A stretch of DNA of 64,000 nt from Agapanthus africanus. Lineage: Eukaryota > Streptophyta > Magnoliopsida > Asparagales > Amaryllidaceae. The notes below the pieces were generated by a model. That model was not told the DNA's origin and did not search any database. It saw only the letters and a list, made by a program, of their open reading frames with translations. Made by a program: the position numbers and the translations under genes. The stretch's first letter is position 1. Every line of letters begins with the position of its first letter. This document shows positions 1 to 9,720 of this stretch, piece by piece. The stretch lies in NCBI GenBank assembly GCA_030015575.1, contig JASDDO010000024.1, positions 215,904,996-215,968,995 on the forward strand, read 5' to 3'.

Positions 1-700
1 TGAAGCTCATGACAACAGACGTCTGAGTCTAGTTTTGTTTGAAAATATTACCATTACAGTGCATTTAATGCTATTACGTCTGAGCCTATTTTTGTTCTTT
101 TGCTTGAGCCGTAATAAATGCATGTATTTGAATGTTTTTGTGTGGGGTTTAAAGGGACTCTTGTGTAGTTATAGCACAACAACTATTCTGTAAAAAATTG
201 CATTAATTTTCTTGACTTCATCTTCACCCACCAAAAGTAAAAGAAAACACTTTGGTTTTAATTGCAAATAAAATACTCCATTGAAGTATTCTAGAGCTTT
301 GATTGTAAACTCTTGAGAGAGTATCTTGGATTGTAATCTTCTTCTTCTTCTTCTCTCTTTGTGTAGAATCTCTTGAGTGCAAGAGAGTTCTTGTAAGTGA
401 GGAGAAATCTTGTGAAGAGAGTCACTTGTGTGTCGAGTGACGTGTTATTGCGGGTGCACAACGTGTTTTTCTCATCGGAGACGTGATTAAGTGGAACAGG
501 CTTGTACGTCCAAAGAAAAAGGACTAGGGGATCTCCTAAACCTCTGTAAAATCGCTCTTGTTTGTGTTTGATTATCTCTAACTCTCTTCTATACTTTCTA
601 GCTATAATTGTGTTTAATTTTATTTGCAAGTAGTTTTTTTATTTGTGTGAATTGTTAATATAATCCTATTCACCCCTTCTAGGCTTATTTCAGTTCCTTT
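1..700 (+). mobile_element. Copia-type LTR remnant (right end)
   Basis: This looks like the right part of an LTR of a Ty1/Copia element whose left end lies outside the window. The stretch ending near 685 has the CCTATTCACCCCTTCTAGG-like tail typical of Copia 5' LTR ends in plants, and the following bases (about 703-718, TTTTGATTCATAGC) resemble a decayed initiator-Met primer binding site (TTGGTATCAGAGC). Pyrimidine-rich leader sequence at 336-365 fits an LTR. No Copia gag or pol follows, so it is a solo or truncated LTR. There is no visible target duplication because the left end is missing. Confidence 0.45.
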
Positions 701-1221
701 CAATTTTGATTCATAGCATTGAAATGATTATATGTTCTATTACAGTGTACTCGGAGAACAACGTGGAGGTGCTGCCAAAATTTTCTCAAAACGGATGAAA
801 GCACAAGCGAATGGGTGTGTGTTCTATACATTCTTAATGGGATAGAAGCCTTACCCCCGACAGCCGAAACACACACATACAACATGAATACACAACACAT
901 ACATATATACACAAAGCACATACACACTAACAACCATATACCAAAGAGAAATCATAAATTGAAACACATATATACAGAATACAATTCATACTTGGGTATA
1001 TAAAAACATAACTTTTTTAATCGATGATTTATTTTCTTCAATGACAAACTTGCCCTTCCCATTATCTTCTTTGCTAATAACTATCTAGTTCTTAGATTTC
1101 TCATTGTAGTCACCATAAAAAACCAACTTGCCCCACGGTCTCCGATTCAAGCACCAATTCCATAATTTCATTACTTTCTTCCATTTGTGAAACTTACAAT
1201 TTATATGTTATATAGTCCAAC
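701..1221. other. Unassigned stretch, CA-rich
   Basis: No gene recognised. Bases 868-935 are CA/TA-rich (short microsatellite-like). A GCCCCACGG motif near 1131 resembles the subterminal motif at the CACTA right end, so the left end of that transposon may lie here, but no CACTA terminal repeat could be found. Confidence 0.3.
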
Positions 1222-2107
1222 ATGGTCGATGAGTACATCAAAGTTAAGAACCGGATGTACGTGGATTGGAAACAATGCATGAACCCTAAGTTCGTCGCAG
1301 GAGTTTATGCTTTTATCGGATTTGCACGCGAACATCATAAGGAATCTATGGGAAGATCTTTTGTTCGTGCGATAGGTGTGGGAATAAGTATTGGCAATAG
1401 AAAGAACGGTTAGAGCTTCACATCGTTAAGCATTGTTTTAACAGATTTTATACAATTTGATTATATCACGGGGAAGAAGAAGGGGACGATAATGCGGCGG
1501 AAGAAAAAGAAGATAAATTATTTCCAGTAGAGTAAATGGAGGATATGGTAGAGGCTGATCTTGGTGATAGTAATCTTACCAAAGAAGACATTTCTTCCGG
1601 TCAAAGGACAGCGTGCAGATATGTATGAGAAGTACATGAATGATACCAGAAGACCAATATATAAGAATGCAAAGTATTCAACACTATCATGATTTGTCTA
1701 TCTTTTTCAGATTAAGTGCCTATATAGATGGAGCAACAAGCCATTCACGATACTTCTCAAGTTCCTGAAAGATTATATGCTCCTGGGAAATAACGTGTTT
1801 GAGAGTTGGTACGAAACTTAGAAGATGTTGTCTGATTTGGGTCTAAACTGTTGGAAGATTCATGCATGTCCTAAAGATTGCGTGTTGTATCGAAATGAGA
1901 ATTCAGATTTGAAAGAGTTTCCCACCTGTGGAGAGAACATGTATAAGCCGACAAGAAGCCAAATATACATGTCCAGATAGCACGATATTTTCCCATAATA
2001 CCGGGACTGCAAAGGCTATTCAAGTGTAAGAAGACAACGGAGGCAATGATTTGGCATCACCGTGCTGCTCCAAGAAAAAATGGAAGAATGAGTCATCCAA
2101 GAGATTC
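1222..2107 (+). pseudogene. TNP2-type CACTA transposase, N-terminal part (broken)
   Basis: The translation from 1222 has the transposase-associated N-terminal pattern (a WK..MNPKFVAGVYAFIGFA-like stretch). At 1690-1750 another frame reads a 'RLSAYIDGATSH'-like segment. At 1850-1960 comes the characteristic KIHACPKDCVLYRNE followed by a C-G-E zinc-ligand-like motif. At 1975-2107 a third frame reads RYFPIIPRLQRLFKCKKTTE then WHH, all hallmarks of TNP2 (Transposase_21). Several frameshifts and stops separate these pieces. The frame is cut at 2107 by the solo LTR and resumes at 4989 after the target duplication. Confidence 0.8.
2103..2107. repeat. Target site duplication GATTC (left)
   Basis: GATTC here is repeated at 4989-4993, directly flanking the 2108-4988 insertion inside the transposase gene. 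Confidence 0.9.
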
Positions 2108-4420
2108 TGTCACGCCCCACTTCCCAGTGTACGGGTAAGGATGCGCGACTGGACCCGCTACGTATTTACTCAAAAGTAAACACGCTAAGCGTAACTAAAC
2201 AATATAATGTAAATATACACAAGAAGACATGAAATGTAAATGAACAACAACTTTTATTTACAATATAACTGAAAAGTAAATACAATGATGAAAACAATGC
2301 CTAAACAATGGCATGAACATAAAAGTAAAGTATATTCAAGAGTCTAGAGCTCGAAATCCTCGCTGAATTGATCCAGGTCCTCTGAACTAGGCTCTATCTC
2401 CCGTGAGTCGGATCCACCTGACAACATTCCAAAAAAAGAAGAGAGAAGGAATGTCGTCAGCGAACAATCGCTCGGTAAATCCCAAAGAAAGGTAGAAATA
2501 GAATAGACAGAAAGAATATAACTGTATACTATTTTATTGTTATGTTAACGCAGTTGTTTGTAGCTTGGTACAGAATATGCCAGTGTATACGAAAGGAGTC
2601 TAACTATTCCGTGGAATAAGATGTACGGAGCACAAGGAACCGTTAAGCCATGGAACAACATCAATGGATATTCAAGTCAGGTGTATTAAAGTGACCGTCT
2701 CGTGCCACTTCTAACACATTCCGTACCAGTCTACCCCTTTAAAACCCCGTAATGTATTTTGTATTGATTTTTATTGTTTTGTTAATAGATGTACGACTTG
2801 CCGAAACCATGATATTATTTAAATGGAATGGATATAAATAGATAGTCATGTAATCAGAGTATATCCATGGTTCGGTTCAGTCGAGTCATGTTGATATAAA
2901 TTGAATTCTGGTATAAATGGATTCATGTTGAGTTGGAGTTATACTTAAATCATATTCAAGGATAGATCGATTGATTTCAGATTAGACTGAGACTCCGAGA
3001 CTCTGCCTGATTCAGACACTTTAAAACGAATTGAAATCCTGAATTAGTTTTGATGTTATCAGTAACTGCTGCACATGGACGGCATGATTTGTGTCTTTTT
3101 CCAAAATAATTACCGTATTGATAACACCGTTTTTAGGCTGTCTACCTTAGATAGGCAAGCACCCATATTCTCCGGCTTCCTGAGGCTCAAGAGAACTGGT
3201 CCCGCTTAAACATATGTTTATTAGGGTCCTTATTGTAAATTAATATAACTTGAGAGGGTTTTATGAAAAATAGTTTTGATATATTTTCAAAATACACCTC
3301 AAGTACTTAATTATCGTCTTTAGGTTTTCATAGTTGTAATTTTTATAAAATGAAATATTCTAGTGGATATAAACCTAACTTTGAATAGTATATGGTATTT
3401 TCTTGTAATTTGACTTGTATTGAAATGTGATGGTATATTCATGATCTTTTGTGATTGTTTTATTTTGATTAGAAAACATGGAATATATATTATATTTAAA
3501 ATAGATATTTTGATAATATTTATATATATATATATTATATTTAAAATAGATATTTTGATAATATTTATATATATATATATATATATATATAATTATAAAA
3601 ATAGAATTTATTTATTAAATAGAAATCACATTTTTTCTTGAGAATTGCATAAAAAATTACATCGAGATTGGATGCTCCGTGAGGAAGTCTGCATCTCGCT
3701 CTACCAGGCCCGAGAATGTGTGATAACCCGCACCATCCCGATCGGGGTCCCCAAAATGGGTTGTAGAGGCGCATTTGCAAGGAATTAAATAATACACTTT
3801 TATAGAAAACGGTTTTTGAAAGTTTATGGTATTTAAATGTAATTTCGTATTTTATCCCACAAACTAATATTCCCAAAGTCATCGTGCTATGTCAAGAATG
3901 AGTGTTGTGATGAGGTAGGTCATTACCTCATGAATTTTCTAAAGGTAATATGAGCAAAAATATGAGGTAATGTCGTATGCAAACTTAAGGGTATTTTACT
4001 GTAAAAGTGAAATAGAATTTGTTTAACATAATATTTTGAATTAAAACTTTGTCCAATTGTTGTTTAATGGTTACTAAACAATATATGAAAATATGGTTAA
4101 TTGTTGTTCAAGGAAAAATTGAATTTTTAAAGAAAAGAGAATCGAAAGTCGGATTAACTCCGCTTCTGACGAGTTTTGAAAAGAGACGTCTTTTTAATGG
4201 AGAGATGAGAGGGAAGAGGAGACTTACTGGATGCAAAGAAAGAGGATAGGTCTATGAATAAGTTGAGGGTCTCGTGGAGTTGTTTCGCCGCCGGATTTGT
4301 CCCGAAACGTCACCGGAACTTTGCCTTGAGCTAACTCCACTTGTACAACTTCTTGGACTTAGGAATTTTAGAGAGTTTTGGCAATAGAATTCTGAATGAG
4401 GAGGCTATGGTGTAGTGTGG

Positions 4421-4429
4421 TATTTATAG
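4421..4429 (-). promoter_or_regulatory. TATA box of solo LTR A
   Basis: Minus-strand CTATAAATA in the LTR, upstream in sense of a GC-rich leader. Similar minus-strand boxes occur in the related LTRs at 54608-54617 and 38625-38636. Confidence 0.5.
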
Positions 4430-4800
4430 GAGAAATTAGGGTTTAGGGTAATGAAGAATGAATTAAAAATATGCATTAAAATGGATTAAAAAGGGGATTT
4501 ATCATTCTCTGGATAAATGCAGAGAAATCAAACAGCATGGGGGGAGTGGGGTAGGCTAAGGGGTGTCGGGGTTAAAGTTTGGGAGCATTTGCAACGGGGG
4601 GGCCCGGCGGTGCCGGCCCCATTGCACATCTCGCCGGTCGATTCCGAGGGTGGGGAGCTTGGATTCTTGCCATGTGTTGGTGTCATTTCAACTAGCCTAA
4701 AGCACATATTTGATTTCTGTATGACTTTTCATTTTACGTGCAGTGCATGTGTAAACCTTTGGGCTTCTAAAAGTTTAAAAGAAAAATCAACAAAAATAAT

Positions 4801-4873
4801 ATGTGGCTGATGGGATTCGAACACAGGGGTTACGTCACAGCAGTGCAAGGCTTTACCCATGAGCTACAAGTGT
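4801..4873 (-). other. tRNA-like module (A box + B box) inside LTR A
   Basis: On the minus strand, TAGCTCATGGGT (4866-4855) fits a pol III A box and GTTCGAATCCC (4822-4812) fits a B box. The span from A-box start to B-box end is 55 nt, as in a tRNA (nt 8 to 62). T-rich sequence follows on the same strand. The D and anticodon stems do not pair well, so this is tRNA-like rather than a working tRNA. The same module with the same spacing occurs in the LTR at 51963-55343. Confidence 0.6.
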
Positions 4874-4988
4874 TTTTTTGCTGTTCAAAAGTAAATTAAA
4901 TACTTATAGCATACACAGGATTGCAAATACTCCATTTGTACATTAACTTTTAAACAAATTTTCTGTACATTAAAACAGAGTTGTTACA

Positions 4989-7130
4989 GATTCGCCAGCA
5001 TGGAAGGATTTCGATAGGAGGCACCCAACATTCAGTAGTGATCCTCGCAATATTAGGCTCGGACTGGTTAATGATGGCTTCTTCCCTTTCAATTATATGG
5101 GTGGAGGCTATATCACATGGTCCGTTGTAATGATAGTTTATAATCTGTCGTCATGGTTGGTTATGGATCGGTCTTACTTTATGACGCCTCTTCTTATCGA
5201 CGGACCAAAATCACCGGGAAACAATATCGACGTCTACCTCCGACCACTGATTGATGAGTTAAAATCTTATTCACTGATGGTATGGACGCTTACGATGCAA
5301 GCATAGATACTACTTTCATGATATGTGCGGGTTTAATGTTGACAATTAATGACTTTGTTGTATATGAAATTCTATCCGGTTGGTCCGTACATGGTTACAA
5401 AGCATGTCCTTACTTCCACCAAGATATAATATCGAGACGGTTGATTTATACCAAAAAAAGGTTTGTTATTGTGGTCATCGACGTTTCCTGCCACTAGACC
5501 ATCCCTACAGGTTTGACGGTATTCACTTTGATGGTCATCAAGAGCTTCATGGGCCTCCAGCCCCATTGTCCATAGAGGACATGATTGCTCAGTGGAATGG
5601 TTACGATAACGTGACCTTCAGGATAGATCCAGCAAGACAGGACACTCTGCCCTACTGGAATAAGTTAAACATTTTCTATAAGCTACCGTACTGGTCAACA
5701 AATTTAGTTCTTCATTATCTAGATGTCATGCACATCGAGAAGGGGGTATCCGAGTACGTACGTAACTTGCTTCTTTGTAAAGATGGAAAATCAAAAGACA
5801 GTCTCCATACTCGGATGGATCTTAAGGACCGGAAAATTAGAAGTGATTTGCATCCTAAACCGATAGCGGGTAAACCAGGCAACTTTCTACTTCCCAATAC
5901 CGTGTATCATATGTCACAACTGGAAAAGAAAAGATTCCTGCAGGTGTTAAATGATTTGAAAGTTCCCACAAGTTTCTTAGGATCATTTAATAAGAAGATA
6001 AAGATTGTGAAGGCAAGATCGATGGATGAAAAGTCATGATCACCATCTTATTATGGAACATCTTCTCCCATTATCCCTCAGAACTTCCCTTCTTAAATCG
6101 GTCGGTTTAGTACTCAACGATCTTTGCTGCTCCTTTAGGTAATTGTACGCTAAACATATCGAGATTATGGCGCTGAAGAAGCTAGAAACTGCGGTTCCCT
6201 TGATACTGTGCAAGCTTGAGCGGATTTTCTTGCTGCTGTTCTTCGATATCATAATACACCTGACGGTTCATCTTGCAACTGAGGCTAAGATTGTCGGACC
6301 GGTACAATATCGATAGATTTATCCCGTCGAAAGGTATCTTGAATTTTTCGGTTCACGTATTTTATAAAAATTTTGCTATCCTATATATATACTTGTATTT
6401 ATTTATTTAACATATATTTTTTAGGTACCTCGGTACTCTAAAAAGTTATATACGCAATAGAAATCGACCATAATGTTCTCTCATGCAAAATTATCTCCCA
6501 GATGAAATAACCACATTTTGTTCCCGCTATCTGGACGAAGTCATTGGGACCAAGTTTAACAGGCCTCGGAGAATTCAGGACGGACCATATGGACCTATGG
6601 TAAAACTGATTATAAGATAGTAGAACCCATACTTATCAACAAGATATATCAGTTTGTCCTCAATAGCCGATGTCTTAATGAAGTTAGAAAGTAAGTCTGT
6701 TTTGCATTAATTGTTTTTTATAAATATATATATATGAAATAATATAATATTGACATCAAAATTTAATGTTGATAACATAATTCATAACAATGAAGTACGT
6801 GAGGGGCATCTTAATTGGACTGACGATCGATTGGATAAATATCATCGGGAAAAATTTTGCGGCTGGTTTGCAGATCATGTAAGATATTCGAATCTCATGT
6901 TTTTGCGACTAGTGTTAATCTAAGTTTATATCATTATGTATTTGCCGCATAATTTGTTTGGTGAGATCTAAGATCCGAATATGTTTGTATCATTAGAAGA
7001 GAGACTCAAGATGTTTAGCTCAGTATCCTAGTATGGAGGTTACATACTACAAGGTATTCGTTGTCCTTGGATACAAATTTAAGGTTAAGGAGATAGAAAA
7101 ATCTCGAATCACCCAAAATAGTGGGGTTGT
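4989..7130 (+). pseudogene. TNP2-type CACTA transposase, central part (broken)
   Basis: The reading resumes after the GATTC duplication: WKDFDRRHPTFSSDPRNIRL, GLVNDGFFPFNYM and GPKSPGNNIDVYLRPLIDEL (to about 5270) are textbook TNP2. A frameshift follows near 5280. The piece at 5450-6039 carries YCGHRRFLPLDHPYRF, then YWSTNLVLHYLDVMHIEKGV, then the MDLKDRKIRSDLHP region. At 6180-6290 the FFDIIIHLTVHLATEAKIVG-like segment reads in another frame. 6425-6620 reads LGTLKSYIRNRNRP and FCSRYLDEVIGTKFNRPRR (DUF4218-like). 6790-6880 reads a WFADHV-type segment, and 7050-7130 a TQNSGVVIDL-type segment (DUF4216-like). Intron-like AT-rich stretches lie between (6360-6425, 6690-6775). Multiple stops make it a pseudogene. 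Confidence 0.82.
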
Positions 7131-7379
7131 GATTGATCTATTTAAAAAGAGTGTGTTGTAAATAACCGCGATCAGGACGGTGTTTCTAGTAGCTAGCCGC
7201 GATGAGTACGAGCCGTCCGCAGGGAAAAAATGAACATTTTTCTTACTTTAGACGAGTTGATGGAAGATGGGTGGTTGATTGTCGTTATGGATATACTACG
7301 GATATAAGATTTATGAAGAGAAGGCTTGTAGGGTTCATAGGACTTAGTAATAATGGATGAATAATTAAAAATGACTCCT

Positions 7380-8340
7380 TTTATCTTTTAGTTTAAAACT
7401 AGATCGATAGTGATGAATGTAGATTAGGGTTCTTTTGGAAGAAACTAGGGTTTCTCCACTCTTAACCATTGTCCTTACATTGATCTCTATTCATGTCTAG
7501 CCCTTAACAAAACAAGTGTTGAACATATCTCGAATCGTGGTTGTGACTAGTAATAGATTGGTAGCGCGCCCGATAAGGATGTTAACATTTATTTTGCTAA
7601 AGTTTATAGATTTTAAAATGTATAAAAGAGGTTAAATGATTTTATCATCTATTGATCTACCCTATCCTACGAACCCTAGCAAGTTAGGAATTACTCGCTC
7701 ATGGTTTGAGATTTAGAAGAAAGGATGAAGAAGAATGAAAGCATGATTAAGATGCAGAAAGTAAGTGCAGAAAATAAATGCGAAAAGAAATAAACTAAGA
7801 TCTACCATTATTAATCAACTATTTCATACAACTCTCCTTTTTGAAAGTAGATTAAAAAGAACCCTAGTTTTTGCTCTCACTCTCTCTCTTATTGGAGGTA
7901 GATGACTAGCTGATGATCACCTGGATGCGTGGATCACTTTGGACCTCTTGATCACTTCGGTTTGATCCTTTTATATGTGAAGCTCTCGATCCTTTATATA
8001 GTCACAGAAACTAGAAAGCCTAGATACGATCTGTGAATATACTTTGATACGATCCAATCACCAAAATATCTCATCAAACAGCCCTAGATATGCCGCGAAT
8101 CCGCCGTAAATCAATGCTTTTGGCTGCCCAACCGCGGCTCTTTGGTGGGATCAAGTTCTGGAATTTTTTGTGTTGTATTTGGAGATCCTCTAGATGTCTA
8201 TATTCTGATAATGATGCTTCGAGTCTTTGTCGTTGCTAGATTTCTCAATTTGCTTCAATATTCTGGCAAATTTGATTCCGACATCTCGGATCTCTTGGAT
8301 TCCAGTTCTGATCTAATATCTGCACAATATCTCAAGTCAT
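7380..8340 (-). mobile_element. Athila-like LTR relic, reverse orientation
   Basis: Read on the minus strand, the part around 7640-7720 matches the pattern ATGAGCGAGTA...TTCCTAACTTG...AGGGTT that is also in the Athila LTR at 60951-62345 (there near 61749-61790). The GCCGCGGTT-rich stretch (about 8095-8150) resembles the GGCCGCGGTTCC stretch near 61400. It lies inside the CACTA transposase between the TQNSGV segment and the C-terminal segment. The borders are estimates and no target duplication was found. Confidence 0.5.
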
Positions 8341-8523
8341 AGTATTAGTAGTATTTGATATTTTTGAGAAATTATATTATATGTATAAGAATATTGATAG
8401 AAATATTGATTAAGATATAATATCATGTCATAGTATTAGTAGTCTTTTTCGTTGCTAAAATGGTTCATATCATATCAAATATTTCTAATCAATATTCTTA
8501 AAATATAATACCATATTTTGAGA

Positions 8524-9175
8524 AATGGTTCTGATCGTCCGGGATATTGGATACTAAGTATCCAATCTAAATACCCATAATAAACCACACCGTCCGATCC
8601 TACGGTCGCAACCTGATCAGTCTAAAATATTGCACATTTGAATGATTATTTTCCCCATTATTGTTAAGTACTAAAAGGTGTTTATTGTAATTATAGAACA
8701 TATGAGGGTTTTTGTGTAAAAAGTTTATTATCATATGTTTCTATATTATAATTAACATAATGAGGAAAAATACATGCATATAATATTTATATAAAATATT
8801 AGTAATTAAAATATGCATATCATAACCATTTTATATGATATTATATGTTAAGAATATTGATTAGAAATATTTGATATGATATACATATTTTAATTACTAA
8901 TATTTTATATAAATATTATATGCATGTATTTTTCCTCATTATGCTAATTATAATATAGAAACATGTGATAATAAACTTTTTACACAAAAACCCTCATATG
9001 TTCTATAATTACAATAAACACCTTTTAGTACTTAACAATAATGGGGAAAATAATCATTCAAATGTGCAATATTTTAGAATGATCAGGTTGCGACCGTAGG
9101 ATCGGACGGTGTGGTTTATTATGGGTATTTAGATTGCATACTTAGTATCCAATATTCCGGACGATCAGAACCATT
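8524..9175. repeat. Large foldback (inverted repeat) element
   Basis: 8524-8820 is repeated almost perfectly, inverted, at 8881-9175, with a spacer of about 60 bp. Outer arm sequence AATGGTTCTGATCGTCC is mirrored at the right edge. The arms contain no recognisable coding sequence. The spacer sequence at 8849-8880 has its own inverted copy just outside the left arm at about 8474-8505, so the structure may have grown in steps. It could be a long-TIR MITE or two LTR fragments in head-to-head order. No clear target duplication was seen. Confidence 0.85.
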
Positions 9176-9269
9176 CAGTGTATTTGGTATGATACACGAA
9201 TGATACGAATATGTGGAGAGATAATCTCGGGACTTAGAAATATGAATATAGATTGATTAGTGTAAACAC

Positions 9270-9450
9270 ACGTTAATTTTGCTATGAGGACGATCTGTTT
9301 ATCTTTCCGCAACAAGTATTTCAAGTATACTACTCAAAATGCTTGAAGCATTTGGGATGGAGTGTCATATGCCAATGGAAACCCAGGGATATTTATGATG
9401 TCCTAGAATTTGAGAATTGCATGGACGACAGCAATGAGGGGGAAGAAGAG
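9270..9450 (+). pseudogene. TNP2-type transposase, C-terminal fragment
   Basis: The reading frame gives a QVFQVYYS-like stretch and then WSVICQWKPRDIYDVLEFE and a D-rich end, the pattern found at the C terminus of TNP2/DUF4216 proteins (QVFYV...W.VV...PRD.YDM.E). It follows the foldback and is separated from the preceding TNP2 segment (to 7130) by the inserted LTR relic and foldback. The ORF runs on to 9696 into an AT-rich, intron-like or intergenic stretch that I do not count as coding. Confidence 0.65.
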
Positions 9451-9720
9451 AGAAGACTTAGAGTGCTCCAACGGTCTGTTTCCGTAGACGGATTGTTTTC
9501 GGCTGAACGTGAAATTACTTGGGTTAGGAATAATATTAATAATAAAATCCAAGTAGATATTTCTACAGCGTTTAATGAGTCTACAAAACGAAAAATGTTA
9601 TCATCAATATTATATTATGTCTTTATATTTTCTATAATCTATACATATATTATCGTTATTATTTCTCTTATATACATGTATTGCATGCATATGTAATGAT
9701 TGTACTTCTATGTAGGGGTG

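Larger units (their letters stand above)
2108..4988 (-). mobile_element. Solo LTR of a Tekay/Del-type Gypsy element (LTR A)
   Basis: The 2881-bp insertion starts TGTCACGCC and ends GTTGTTACA on the plus strand, with a perfect 5-bp duplication (GATTC) on both sides and transposase sequence on both flanks, so both borders are certain. In sense orientation (minus) it begins TGTAACAAC and ends GGCGTGACA. A minus-strand TATA box is at 4421-4429, and a leader rich in CCGG/CGCC follows it near 4280-4320. A tRNA-like module is near its sense 5' end (4801-4873). An AT microsatellite sits at 3519-3590, with a local duplication of about 49 bp (3486-3534 and 3535-3585). It is related over much of its length to the LTR at 51963-55343. 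It contains no internal domain, so it is a recombined solo LTR. Confidence 0.88.

Noticed and set aside
4801..4873. Functional tRNA gene
   Set aside because: A and B boxes fit, but D and anticodon stems do not pair; kept only as tRNA-like.
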